64,000 nucleotides of DNA from Nissolia schottii (GCA_003254905.1 QANU01063906.1:5001-69000), one strand, 5' to 3'. Shown: positions 32,877 through 45,334, counted from the stretch's first letter. The notes: generated by a model from the letters alone, not told the origin. Made by a program: numbers and translations.

Positions 32877-34360
32877 AATTACCCCACACTTGAACAATTG
32901 CATGTCCTCATGCAAGAAACTAAAAACTTTAAACGAACAAAGATAATGGAAAATCTTTTTGGTGCGGCGACACTATTTACATCCCCCTACAAAGCCGCGA
33001 AACTCAGGGAGGTACTTAAGCTGACTCTCACTAATTACCAAACAACTGTGCATGATTTATGACAATTCAATAATTAGAGTGCGTTTAGACAAGAGATGAT
33101 ATCATTGTGCATTAAAACTAATGTTCTTGGCATATCAATCATGAACAAAGAATAAGTCAAGGCATGTTAAAATCAATTGGGCCTCATAGGTTAGTGTGAG
33201 TCACTCGTCACTCAAAGTGTATAGGTTCATTCAATGCTCTCTCAAGCGCTACACTAGATTCGCCTCCATAGGCTTGACTTTCTTCTAAGCATCATGAATC
33301 ACCTAATATTTATAACATGCATCAAGAGGTCTTTTAAAGGTTGTAATGGGGCCAAGGTCAAGGTGGGATATTCATATGGCCAGTGAGCTAAAGCCTAGTG
33401 CTTAGTAGAATTCATGGCATATGTGCTTAAATAACGGTACAAGGACCTTGATCTTCATTGGCTTCTCTTGTCACTGCTTACTCATAGCTTAGGGGAGCAT
33501 TTTTTTGTTGGTGCACCTAATTGGTTGTTTTTGCAAAGGAGTTACACTATTATTTTTTTTAAATTTTTTTTATGGGTATTTTCCAACCAATAGGAGTAAC
33601 TGTAGTTGCTCTCCCCCCTACTTGAATGTTACATGGCCTCATGTAACCCCACACTTATTGCTTAGCACATATAAACAGATGGACCATAACTCTCCTAAGC
33701 CCTAAAGCTAGGTGTATCATGGTTTTTCTTGAGTTAATGGCTCGTAATGGGCTAATTATACAATAAAAGGCTTCAAGGCTCAAAGGGGCCTTCAAAGGTC
33801 AAATATTCAAGGTAGGCTCATATAGATATGTAAGCTAAATTCACAAGGAATGCCTCAATCATATCACATGTCACATACAAAGGTAAAAGTATAATGCAAA
33901 GAATTAGGCAAGTTCTGGACTTGAACACTAGTGAGTGTACACACAACAAAGAAAGGAATGACATGTAGTGTTGTCATCTAATAAACGGCTCAAAAGCTTA
34001 CCAGGTAATATCATCCAATTAATTAAAACATGCCCAGATTTATAAAATGCTCAGTCAAGCATAATGCCACAATAAAACACAATAATGCACTTTGCACAAA
34101 TCAATCATGCACTAGTCTAAATTATACCTAATTGATGAATTTCACAAGTATTGCACAGTTAAAACTCTTAACTTCCCCACCCCACACTTGAAGAATTGTA
34201 CTAGCTTTGATGCACAAAATAGGGTAAGAAAGAAAAGATAAAGGTAAATAAATAAGAGAAAAGGAAAGAAAAGCTCACAAACGGTGGGTTGTCTCCCACC
34301 CAGCACTTTTGTTTAACGTCCCTAAGTTGGACGTTGATAGCAGCTTCCTTGGTCATGGGA
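32877..34360 (-). other. Athila 3' non-coding region with two PPT-like words
   Basis: A polypurine tract (CAAGTGTGGGGTAATT in element sense, 32877-32892) lies beside the 3' LTR. A second, similar word, CAAGTGTGGGGTGGGGA, is at 34174-34190. The 1.28 kb between them is where env-like genes lie in some Athila-lineage elements, but I see no coding region there. Confidence 0.7.
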
Positions 34361-34954
34361 TGGCAAAAAATTGAACCTCCACTTCCTCTTGGAGATTTCC
34401 AGCAGTGTCGTGGTATGGTTTAAGACGGTTTCCGTTGACTGCAAATGTACTGGCAGTCTTTGGATCCTTAAGCTCAATTTTACCGTACGGGTGTACCTTG
34501 GTAATCACATAGGGACCATCCCATCGAGATCAGAGCTTTCCAGGCATGAGTTTGAGCCTAGAGTTATAAAGCAGCACTAATTGTCCTTCTTGAAAAGATT
34601 TGCGTAGAATGTGCTTATCATGGAATAACTTGGTTTTTTCCTTGTAGAGCCGGGAATTCTCATACGCATCCAACCGAAGTTCTTCTAATTGCTGTAGTTG
34701 TAATTTCCGGTGGCTCCCAGCTTGCTCTAAATCCATGTTGCATTGTTTTACAGCCCAATATGCCCGGTGATCCAATTCTATTGGCAATTAGCAAGGCTTG
34801 CCAAATACCAGTCGAAATGGACTCATCCCAATGGGAGTCTTGTATGCGGTCCTATAGGCCCAAAGAGCATCATCCAAACGCAGCGACCAATCCTTCCTGT
34901 TTGGCTTGACCATCTTCTCTAGGATTCCTTTAATTTCCAGGTTAGACACTTCAT
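34360..34954 (-). pseudogene. Athila integrase, C-terminal part (fossil)
   Basis: On the minus strand, residues such as [20 protein letters not shown] and [20 protein letters not shown] are the end of the Athila/Tat integrase core. A basic region and the GPYVITKVHPYG-type C-terminal segment follow. The N-terminal half of integrase is not present; the nested segment begins just before this piece. Confidence 0.85.
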
Positions 34955-35774
34955 CGGAATAGGCGGACGAAGTCAGTTAGGTTTTATTGGAAATGAGACG
35001 GCGTGACTCTTAAGAGATGCAATGGAATGAGGAGAAAGAACTATCTCAGATTCTATTCCTTCAAAAGAATAGAACGTTCAACCTTGAACCAAAAATCTTC
35101 CATAGGGAAAGTCAAAGATTTGCAGGAGCACGAATTTGAAACGGTGTAAAGGCTCAGGCCTTTTTCCAAAGGATCCCTTACTAAGGTGAAAATGTAGGCA
35201 TATGGGAATGTCTTATCAAGGATAGGAACAAAGGATTTTCCAAAGAAATTCTTGTGGGACATAGGGATGCATGTGCGTGGGAGTACTTTAAATGAGAGAA
35301 TGAACAAAAGGCTTCCCATGGTTAGCGGTTCATTGTTCGAACAATCCGTTCTCTTCAAATGAGTAACGGTCTAATCGCAGGGAGACACTTAGTAGAAGGC
35401 CAAGTTTCTCAAGAATGAGATTTACAGAGTCCACTCTGCACTAGCTATCAAGCCCTGAATACACTTAACAAGACACAGAGTTAGCTAAGCTCTATGTTCC
35501 TGAAAAACGCAACAGTTGAATGAAAGCAAAGCGATAGAGTGCATTATGCCACACTACTCCTTATCTTAAAAGACAAGTGCATGGCGAATTGATTCTGAGT
35601 ATGCACCAGAAACAAGGACAATTCAGTGTTCCGGTACCGCTGAGTCATGCACTTGGACCTTATACCCAAGGGTGTTATACTTAAACACCGTGCAAGCTGA
35701 TAATGAGACATGCTCGGAAGTGCAGATAAGCTCAGTCCTCATGCTCCATTGGACCAAATTGCTCTGATACCAAA

Positions 35775-38451
35775 TGAAACACCCTAGCTAACTGTTTACC
35801 CGTACGTAGTAAACAAAGCTCACTAGATTGTTTTCTACTTTGGTTGGGTTACTTTTAGCCCCTACTTTAAACTTGGAAAATATTTCTTACTTGAAAATAT
35901 GGACCGATTTGGAAATTATTCTGTTATTGTATCAGTTTGCAAATTAGGAGCCGTGTGTGATCAAGGAAACATACATATACAAACGTTAACATATCTGGCA
36001 GTTAAGATGGTGATAAGCTGGAGGAGTATAAATATACATATAAACACAATCAAGGTCCAACATGTAATTGCACATTGCTTATTAATAATTAATTACACAA
36101 ACAATTAATAAGAGTCATACATCATAGTACAAAATATCTATCCACCTATTGCCGACATCTTCACTTGGCTCCGGCCGGAAACTGTCCTGCTGCGGTTGCT
36201 CGTTTGATCCCTTCGCTTTGCATACCTAGACCCATAAGGAGTGGGGGTGAGAACGCTTCGTTCTCAGTGGGAGTCTCTTCGTGTCATCTATCGTTCATTA
36301 CTCCATTATCTTCCAGGCCACCCAGGAGATCTCTACGTGTCATGCATACTAAAATCCTACTGGTTATTGTCTTTGTCTAGATCCTGAATGGCTTTATCTA
36401 CTTTACTAGGTGATTGGATAACTAATCTTGTCATTACTTAGGCTTCGTGCTCATTAACATGTCGTTACTGCTAAAGACATAATAGTCGTCTTGGGACGCT
36501 CCCTTGACGATACATAATGCCTATATATAAACACATACATACTTGCATACATACTGGCATACATACATACATACATTCATGCCTTTGCTCATACATATAA
36601 ATACATAGTGCATGGGGGAACTCTGGGGATCTCTTACGCATACCGGCTCACTCGGGTTAGCGTCCTTCTTAGTCCTTTCGCCCATGTAACCGTGGCCTTC
36701 GGTTACAACCTCCTTCTATTCCCTATCATGATGACCCGACAGAGCTTGAACCGGAGTGGTAGCTAACCACGTTAAGCTCATAGGAGGTAATTCATCATCA
36801 TGGTAAGTACCACCACCCCCCTTACCAGGATGGCGAGGGACCGACCCTTTAGCACGATCAGCCGTGGACTCGTTTCTCTTTACTTTAATCTTAGTTCTTT
36901 GTTTTGGGGTCCCCCGTTTCTTTATTACAGGACTATTCCTGTTCTCTTTCTTTCAGGCCTTTGCTTGTTCTCTTTCGTTCATATTCAGGTCTCTCTACCT
37001 GTGTTGCTCTTACCAATCCATCTTGCTGAATTGGTGAGGGGCATGTCTATAAGACTTTGCCAAGAGAATAAGGGTCTCCTAATCATATAACTACTGACTC
37101 TGGCTAAGGCCGTCCGAATCCATGGTGATTCGTCGCCTCTGCTCTACTTTTATTCCCTGGGGTTCAATTATGATCTTCGTTAAATTTTAGCGTGAACTTC
37201 TAATTGTCTAAAGTCGTCCTAACTCTTACGACGACCCTGCCTCATGATGCATGCTCAAACACATAGATATGGCCTAACCTTACTCATTGGATCCCTTAGA
37301 AACCTTAAACTCCCAACTCCGCCAGGTTTCATTCGAATACTAGCTGTGGTATTCGAATGAAATCCCTCGGAGTCCTTTCATTCGATTGGAATAGGCTTTT
37401 ATTCGACTGCATTCCCTCGGCATTCTTTCATTCGAATACAAGGGGATTCATTCGATTGAATTCCTAAAAATTCGCCTCATTCGACTGCTGAGGAACTCAT
37501 TCGAAGGAAAGCTCATTTTGGGCTTTCATTTGACTGAATTCCTTCAGTATTCGAATGAAGACTACAAAAATCGCCTCCCGCCACTCCAGTTCTCATTTTT
37601 CCACTGTTCCTAGGGTTCCAAGTAGTACAGTTATGCGTTTCATTTTTCCATCGTTCTCAAAACCCTTTTTACATTGTATCCCCCCAAAATACTACTTAGC
37701 AGTTTTAAAGTCAGATATACAAATAAGCACATATACAAGTAAAAATTAATCCACATAGATAGTGGGCTTAGAGTTACCCACATCAAACGACGATTTTTCT
37801 TCGGTAGCTTTGTTGTGCCGATTTTTCTCTTCACCATGGCATGCTCCACGAACTTTTTCTGAAGTCTGGTAGCGTTTCCGCGATGTGCACGAACGGAATT
37901 AGAAATGGGGAAAAACGGAAGGAAGTGAAAATATATAAATTTTTCACCCAGGGGGCCTTTTTATAACCGTGCCCCTGCTGTTTATTTATTTAATTATTAA
38001 TTAATTAATTTTATTATTATATTATTATTTTATTATAAATATTTCTAAATATCCTAGCCTCCCGTTAAGGTTCTGTCACTTTTGGTCGCGTTTGGGAACC
38101 ATTCACCCGTGTACGGATATCTGAAAAATTATTCCTAACACATACCTGCGATTTACGAACCTTTCTGGCCAGAGTGGTGTACCGAAACGAAGTATCCAGG
38201 AACTTGTTTCCGCCAGCCTATACTTCACAGATCTCTTTGGCTCCCAACCGGATTTCCGTATTGACTGAAAACGGCACGGACCTCGCAGCACCCCGCGAGA
38301 GCAAGAAACCATCAATGGACTGGCGTCTGGAAGTAATCAATTTTCTGAATAATTTTCTCAGTCCAAATAATTGTTCCAATCATGCCCTTTTGTTAGGCCT
38401 AATTGTGAATTTTCGCGGCATCTTCATAAGGGGAAAATCCGAGATGTTACA
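35775..38451 (-). repeat. Complete family T LTR with PBS and PPT attached
   Basis: 2677 bp, TGAAACACCC to GAGATGTTACA on the plus strand. The PBS TGGTATCAGAGC (minus strand, 35761-35772) and a purine tract AGTAAGGGGGATAGAA (minus strand, 38452-38467) show its orientation and mark family T as an LTR retrotransposon with an initiator-Met primer. The hairpin is at 36248-36266. Its array (37325-37560) has drifted words such as ATTCGAATAC and CATTCGACTGC. It is closely related to the LTR at 52464-55110. Confidence 0.88.
37325..37560. repeat. Palindromic word array, drifted TTCGAA type
   Basis: About eleven words with a TTCGAA, TTCGAT or TTCGAC core, 15-35 bp apart. The array at 53355-53595 is its reverse-complement relative, at roughly nine in ten identity by eye. 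Confidence 0.8.
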
Positions 38452-38971
38452 TTCTATCCCCCTTACTGGAATTTTGCCCCGAAATTCCAGTGTGGCTAAA
38501 TCCTTGGGTCCACCGCTTTTCCACTAAAGCTTTTACCTATCGTCATTCTATCCCAATCGCTCCCTAAGCTTTTTCCGCCTACACTTCCTCAAAACTTAGT
38601 CCCTTAAACTCTTATTTTCCCACTAGAATGTACCTGGGAACTCCTACGCTCCTACCCGTTACTTGGATTCTCTCGTCTCTTCCCACACCTTCGGAACTTA
38701 TTTCCGTAGGGTTGGAAAAGGTTGCCCGCTCCTCTAGTTCTGCGGGATGCTTCCGTCGCTTGGCCCTCTTCCTTCTATCTCCCTCACTACTTGCTGTAGT
38801 CAGATGTCTTGCTGACCCCTCCAAAATCTTGCATTTGGTCACCCTCATCGCATAGTCACCCACGTCCACGTGAATGACGAACGCCTGCAACTCAAGCTTT
38901 CAACCTCTAAAAGAGTCCGTACCCTGTTTCAATATGCGAAATCCTTGCTAAGGGAAAAATGGGATGTTACA

Positions 38972-40060
38972 CTTTAGAGCTGCGTGATCTGTATACACCA
39001 CCACCTTGGAACCAAGCAAATAAGATCGGAATTTATCAAGAGCAAACAGTATAGCTAAAAGTTCCTTTTCTGTAGTGGTGTAATTAGATTGTGCGGCATC
39101 CAAAGTCCTTGAGGCATAAGCTATTACATGTGGAAACCTACCATCCCTTTGGGAAAGCACAACACCTACAGCATGGTCCGATGCATCGCACATTATTTCA
39201 AATGGCAACCCCCAATCCGGTGGTTGGATGATAGGAGTTGTCGTCAAGGCATGCTTTAAGGTATTGAACGCTTTCTTGCATGTATCATCAAAAACAAAGT
39301 CTGTGTCCTTGTGCAATAGGGAGGTAAGGGGATGAACGATTTTACTAAAGTCCTTGATGAATCTTCTGTAAAAACCTGCATGGCCAAGGAAAGAACGAAT
39401 CTCCCGCATGCATGCGGGGTAAGGCAAAGAAGAAATAGCATCTATTTTGGCAGGGTCGACGGCAATTCCCTTGCTAGAGACTACGTGCCCTAAAACTATA
39501 CCTTGTTGAACCATAAAGTGACATTTTTCACAATTTAGAACAAGGTTAGTTTTAATGCAACGTTGAAGTACTCTAGCAAGGCTATTTAAACAAGAATCAA
39601 AAGAAGTTCCAAAAATAGTAAAGTTATCCATAAAAACTTCCATGCAATCTTCCAGAAAATCAGAAAAAATGCTCATCATAGAGTGTTGGAATGTAGCAGG
39701 TGCATTGCAGAGTCCAAATGGCATCCTCCGATAGGCAAATGTACCAAAGGGACACGTGAAGGTGGTCTTTTCTTGATCCTCTGGGGCAATGTGAATCTGG
39801 AAATAACAAGTGGCGTTGTTGAGGCGTCAGTAATCAATGCAAACACGCCAGCTATTTTGTACTCTGGTGGAGATCAACTCATTATTCTCATTCTTTACCA
39901 CCGTAATTCCAGACTTCTTTGGGACCACTTGCAATGGGCTCACCCACTCACTATCTGAAATAGGATAGATAATGCCAGCTTTTAAAAGCTTCATTACTTC
40001 CTTTTTCACAACATCTTGAATGAGTGGGTTGAGTTGTCTTTGCGGTTGTCTAACTGGCTT
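38972..40060 (-). pseudogene. Athila reverse transcriptase and RNase H (fossil)
   Basis: From high to low coordinates, minus strand: RT start with RQPQRQLNPLIQDVVKKEV and IIYPISDSEWVSPLQVVPKK, then MPFGLCNAPATFQ and the catalytic-site region EVFMDNFTIFG, the ICHKC-like connection, and RNase H with FEIMCDASDHAVGVVL and YTTTEKELLAI, ending at YTDHAAL where the nested segment begins. These are the standard Athila blocks. The region is broken. Confidence 0.9.
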
Positions 40061-41170
40061 TGCACCATCTTCTAAGAGTATCCTATGTGTGCATGTAGAA
40101 GGGCTAATACCAGTGATGTCATCTATGGTCCACCCAGTGGCTTTCTTGTGCTTCTTGAGTACTTCGATCAATCTTTCTTCTTCTTGAGAGGAGAGATCAT
40201 TTGCTATAATCACTGGTAACGTGGCATCCTCTCCTAGGAAAGTGTACTTGAGATGAGAAGGAAGAGCCTTCAACTCTGGACCTGCCACTTTACTGTCACC
40301 TGCAGCTATACTTGCTTCTAAAACAGGAGATGCATTAGGTATATCAAATTCAGAATTCACAAAATTATTACCCAAAACTTCTTGGAGAGACTCATCTATT
40401 TCTTTATAGACAGAACACAAGTTACTAACTCCATCACAATTAGGGCATTCAAATTCCAGTGTTAGTTCTAGCATTTTATCAGCCCATATATCATAAGTAT
40501 CCAAAATTAAGGAGTCAATAACATCAATTTGAAAAACTGAATGTTCCTCTGAAGTGTAATGCATTGTCCTCAGTTAAACCAAATTGCACATGCATATCCC
40601 CGCATTCCATGGATAATGTACCAGCATGTACATCAATCTTAGCCCGTGCAGTTTTCAAAAAGGGGCGTCCTAAGATTAATGTTGGCTGGTTGACATTCAT
40701 GTCATTTTCCATTTCCAATACATAGAAATCTGCAGGAAATATTAAATCGTTTACCTTAACCAAGACATCTTCCAAAATACCTTCTGGTCGAGCGGTACTA
40801 CGGTTGGCAAGTTGTATGATTAATCCAGTCGGCTTGAGGATTCCCGTGTGTAAAGATTTGTAGATGGACTTTGGCATAACATTTATTGCAGCTCCTAAAT
40901 CTGCAAGGGCCTTTGTAAATAATCTCTGTCCTATTACACAAGGAACCAAAAACGTACCTGGGTCTGTGCACTTAGGAGGTAATGGACTGGATTTGATGAT
41001 GGATGATACATTTGCACCCATGCTGACTTGTGCGGTGTCTTTTAGCCTTCCCTTGTTAGTGCACCAGTCCTTCAAGAACTTTGCATATTTGGGAATTTGT
41101 CTAATTACCTCCAGCAAGGGGATGTTTACCTCTACCTTCCGGAATGTCTCTAAAAATTCTTTTTCTAACT
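40061..41170 (-). pseudogene. Athila protease and linker (fossil)
   Basis: The minus-strand segment PCVIGQRLFTKALADLGAAINVMP is the Athila aspartic protease, with its usual D-L-G-A in place of D-S/T-G. GRPFLKTARAKIDVHAGTLSME follows near 40640, a conserved post-protease block. An acidic linker to RT occupies 40061-40550. Confidence 0.88.
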
Positions 41171-42872
41171 AAAGTGCAGTAGCGGACTTAGGTTTAGGAC
41201 CTTTGGGTGGAAAAGGGAGTGGGACTGGTGCTTCTCCTGTCTGCAATGGTTCCAGACACTTGTTAGATTCTTTGGTCTGGTTCAAGCCTTCTGCTCCAGT
41301 GTCACTGTCAAAGTCTTCTTCTTCGACTTTTCTTTCAGGTTCTTTTTCTTCAATGTGACCACTTGAGTCTTCAGCATCTTCAACCTGTGGTGCCTGCAAA
41401 ATAGTACCAGATCTTAAGGTTATAGCACTTACATTTGCTCTGGGATTTGGAATAGTCTGAGAGGGAAGATGGGATGAGCTGCTCGGTTGTGGCTGCTTGT
41501 TTGAATGGATTTCATTCTGTATTGCTGATAAGGCAGCCTCGTACTTCTTCTGGGAAGCCTGCATATCCTGCATCATTTTTAGCATATCTTGTAACATAGA
41601 ATTTTCAGGTGCAGGGGCAACTTGTGGAAGTTGTGGAGAGGGATGGAACTGTTGTTGTGGCGCGGGTTGGAACTGCTGTTGTGACCTCTGCGGAAGAGGC
41701 ACATATCTCCTTTGTTGTTGTTGTGGGAATGGTTTGGCTTGGGGTTGCGGATTCAGCGTGTTTGAGTTGTTACTCCATTTGAACGCCGGGTTGTCCTTCC
41801 AGCCTGGGTTGTAGGTATTGCTGTAGGGATCATAACTTTGCTAATTGGATTGATCGGGCTTACCTGGAAACATGGCCGCAACTGTGGAAGTCTCGTCCCT
41901 GAGTAGTGGACACTGCTCGGGAGAGTGAGAGATGCCATCGGGACAGAGAGAGCATACCGCTTGAGTTTGGTGTCCCATAGCCAGAATACTGACCATGTCT
42001 GCTAATTTATCAACCTTTTCTGTAAGAGACACGAACTCATTGTTTGGGTGGTCAATAGAAACTTCATATGCTCCTCTGGTATGTCGGTTAGCTCGCATCT
42101 CGTATCTAGAATGATCAGCCATCTCACTGATCAATTGTCACGCTTCCTCTAGTGTTTTCCCGTTCTTCAAAATACCACTTGCAGCAGAATCAATCCACTT
42201 CCGGTCCATGAGACTTAGACCTTCATAGAAATGCTCCAAGAGCTGTACGTCAGTGAACCCATGGTGAGGGCACATGTCGCACAGACTTTGGAATCGCTCC
42301 CAATATTCTCCTAAGGTCTTATCAGGCCTCTGTTGGATTCCAGAAATTTCCTTCCGTAGAGCGGATACTCGGCTAGCTGGGAAGTATTTTTCAAGGAATA
42401 GTTTCTTCAAGCCCAGCCAACTATTTACTGCTTGGTGTGGAATACTGCAATACCAGTCTCGGGTCGCAACCTCCAAAGAGAATGGGAAAGCTTTAAGCTT
42501 TACCAAGTCCGGTGTGGCGGACTGCGATATCATGGTATTACAGGTCATCACAAACACCTTCAGATGGCGGTGTGGGTTTTCTGACCGTAAGCCATGAAAT
42601 TTGGGTAGATGATGTAAAAAATTGGACTTTATTTCAAAGTCCATGGCATCGTCAGGGAAAACTACACCGAATGGCTCATAAGAGTAATCTGGGGCTGCCA
42701 ACTGGCCCCAAGCTTGGGCAGGATTTTCCATAATACCTGTCACAGGAATAGTAGTATCAGTAGAAACAGGAGTTTCTCTTTGTTGCCTCGATTCTCGCCT
42801 AATTCTCCTTAGCGTTCTTTCGATTTCGGGATCAAAATCGGCTAAGGTAAGGTCAGGCAAGGAACGAGTCAT
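41171..42872 (-). pseudogene. Athila gag (fossil)
   Basis: The minus-strand N-terminal part contains FLHHLPKFHGLRSENPHRHLKVF, FPFSLEVATRDWYCSIP, LEKYFPASRVSALRKEISGI and YWERFQSLCDMCPHHGF, the diagnostic Athila gag core. Downstream are a Cys/His cluster (CSLCPDGISHSPEQCP), a Gln/Pro-rich tract, NVSAITLRSG and a PLPFPPKG motif, all typical of the Athila gag C-terminus. The frame is interrupted. Confidence 0.9.
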
Positions 42873-42945
42873 ACATGAGAACTGAAACTAAATAACAAAA
42901 AGAAAAAGAAAGGAAGAGAGAAGAAAAAGATTTGGCTAAATTGCT

Positions 42946-42963
42946 TCCCCGGCAACGGCGCCA
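42946..42963 (-). other. Athila primer-binding site (Asp tRNA)
   Basis: TGGCGCCGTTGCCGGGGA on the minus strand, four bases after the 5' LTR end. This is the Athila-lineage PBS. Confidence 0.9.
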
Positions 42964-42967
42964 AATT

Positions 42968-44589
42968 TGGCGCTCACCAAAACGTCGTTAGATTTTAGTG
43001 CGCGATCAAATAATAATTTATAAACCAAGTAAACCCCAAAAGCGTAGTAAAGGGGGTTAACCTAGGTTGTTTCCCAAAGAAGCAATTTAGAACCAAATCA
43101 AAGTTAAGTAAATCGGGGGGGTTTTGTTTGATGAATTTAAAAGCGATTAAACGAGAGTAAGACAACAATGATAAAAGCAATATCCTGCATACGGCATTAC
43201 TAGATTAAGGATTAATCATCATCGGTTCCTGATTAATTATTCATGAAAGGAGATGTTGTTTATTAGTTGAAATCTCTAACTAATATGCAATTTACTTAAG
43301 AGACTACGATCGTCAATCCCTTAAGCATTTATTAATACAGGTATTAAAACCAAGATCTCAGCATTAAAACCCATATTAATTAAGCACCAATTGCACAACC
43401 TAATCAAATCTGATTAGTTCTCCAAAAGTTCCTTAATCATAGTTTAATAAATCCTACAATCGTCAAGATTCATTAACTTGGATTAACCTTAACTAATAAC
43501 ATGCAATCACTATATCATTAATTTAGGGTGGAACAAGACATGAACAATCATTAAGCGCAAGACCTCAAATTAATTTTAATCTAGAGTTACCACATGCAAG
43601 ATATTAAGAAACTACTCTTCCATGATTGCAGGATTAAAACTCATAACAAGTAAAGAGAAAGCAAGTGTAAATAAAGAGAATGAAAGAGTAAATGGCAATG
43701 AAAAGAGTGAATGAAAATGGAAGATTAGAACAATAGAACCTGGATTAAATTCGGCAGAGCTTCGCTTACAGTTGTTGAAAGGAAAAGACTTCTAACAAAG
43801 CACGTACTAACATAAACCTAAAGTGCTTAAAAGAGAAATGTAAAAAAGTGGAGAAATATGAAAGGAAAAGGTGGAGTTCTCGGCCTAAGAGAACTTAGGG
43901 GGAGGGTGAAAGAGGATGATGGAAAAATGAATGCCTTGGCCTCCTATTTATTGGCCAAGGTTCGACAGGATCGCTCAGCAGTTTAGCACCGCCGCTGAGC
44001 GATGTAAGCACTTACGCTGAGCGATAGAGGCGGTGGCGCTGAGCGGCTGAGTCAATTTAGGCGGCTTACGCGGCTTCATTAAATGCTTCAGTCAGCTTTA
44101 GCAGGGCGGCGCCGGAATCTGAGCTGGCTCCAGGCTGGCGTATTAAATGCGCCGGTGCAAGTTGGTACTTTCGCTGAGCGAAAAGAGGTTCACCGCTGAG
44201 CGCTAAGGTCAGTATCGCTAAGCGGTAGCTTCTTATGCGCTGAGCACTGGTTGCTGTTTTCGCTGAGCGCTCCTTGTTTATCCGATGAGCGATATTGCTT
44301 AAATTCGCCATCTTGCTGCTTTTCCTCTTTTGTCCTTGGTGACATCTTCTCTTCACATCTTCAATGATCTTCTTGATCACTCATTTCCTGAAATTTCATA
44401 ATAGAAAACTACAAAAGAGATATTAAGTATCTAGGGTTAAATTAATGTTTAAACTTTGCCGTTTTTCTTAATTTCTCTCAAAAGAGGCTAATGTGCAAAA
44501 ACATATTGATTACATATTAATCCCACACAATTTTAGTATGAATTGCTCATTTATAGAGTAATAAGATAGGGTACAAAATTTACTTATCA
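42968..44589 (-). repeat. Athila 5' LTR (1622 bp)
   Basis: Direct copy of 31238-32876, about 98% identical by eye, with a CGCTGAGCG array at 43971-44293 and TATA region at 43945-43952. The array has lost one short segment relative to the 3' LTR. Confidence 0.93.
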
Positions 44590-45334
44590 GTGATCTAGGA
44601 GTTAGACTAGAGAACAGATGACATAGATAATGAAAGCATAGGTTCCCCAGTTACCTAGTAATCTAGATAAAACTGCCCAGGCTTAATATGGATATTAATA
44701 ACTAGTAGGACTATAGTATAACTGTGACACTTAGAGACGCCTGAGAGGCGGAATCATAATTGAGTATGAAACGAGTTACGACGATTAAGGTTTCCCACTG
44801 AGAACGCAATGTTCTCATCCCCCACTCCTTTATGGTTCTAGGCGAGTACAATGAGGATGCAGAGGACGTCAGATCAGTGCAAGCAATACAAGGATGAGCA
44901 GCACTGAAGAAGATGGATAGAGGAATAGGGAAATCAGAGCTACGATAGAGATATCGCACTAGTCCTTAGTTAGTAGGCTATATGTTTGTACTACTATGTA
45001 ATTGTACGTAACATCTATAATATTACATGTGTAACTATTTGTGAATACATGACAAAGACATTTGGTTGCTATGAATGTTGAATATACCTAATTAATATTA
45101 GTTAAGTATGCTATGTTACCACTCACAATATATGTTTTGTCGAGAACCAGGCTCATATTTTATACTATGATACGTATAAAGAAAAGTTGAAATTTGGTCC
45201 ATATTTCTGGGTAACTGTATTTTTAAACTCATAAGCGGGACTAAGTACTATCCCAACCAAAAGAGATAACAACCTAGTCTGCAGTTTTGCGACTTAAGCG
45301 TGGACTAGCTAGCTAGCTAGGGTGTTTCATGGCC

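Larger units (their letters stand above)
34955..38971 (-). mobile_element. Nested family T segment inside Athila pol
   Basis: One complete LTR (35775-38451) has a PBS and leader on one side (34955-35774) and a PPT with 3' internal sequence on the other (38452-38925). A further 45 bases of LTR start (38926-38971, ending GGGATGTTACA on the plus strand) form the outer edge. So the LTR sits between a 3' internal piece and a 5' internal piece, the pattern left by recombination between tandem copies. No gag or pol is visible. It is broken and lacks a readable target duplication; part of the Athila pol is also missing here. Confidence 0.75.
31238..44589 (-). mobile_element. Athila-clade Ty3/gypsy element, TSD GTGAT, with a nested element
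   Basis: Two direct LTRs (31238-32876 and 42968-44589) are flanked by GTGAT at 31233-31237 and 44590-44594. The PBS matches Asp tRNA, as in Athila. Minus-strand gag, protease, reverse transcriptase, RNase H and the C-terminal part of integrase are recognisable. A 4-kb family T segment (about 34955-38971) interrupts pol. By eye the LTRs differ at about 34 sites in 1.62 kb (about 2%), or somewhat under one million years with a commonly used plant rate, so it is a young element. It is broken, with several interruptions besides the nested insertion. Confidence 0.95.
23138..45329 (+). mobile_element. Solo LTR of family T, TSD TGGCC, carrying three insertions
   Basis: It starts TGTAACATCCTG at 23138 and ends GCTAGGGTGTTTCA at 45329, with TGGCC at 23133-23137 and 45330-45334. 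Its own sequence is in pieces: 23138-23558, 29296-29799, 29859-31237 and 44595-45329, together about 3.1 kb, which is the normal LTR length. The insertions are the LTR nest 23559-29290, the gap-collapsed LTR at 29800-29853, and the Athila element 31238-44589. It has no internal region and is a solo LTR. A TATA box (CTATAAATACC) is near 29402, and the conserved hairpin is at 44799-44817. Confidence 0.9.

Noticed and set aside
33505-33705. Plus-strand frame in the Athila 3' region, considered as an env-like gene
   Set aside because: It is on the wrong strand for the element and has no membrane-protein features beyond a T-rich stretch.
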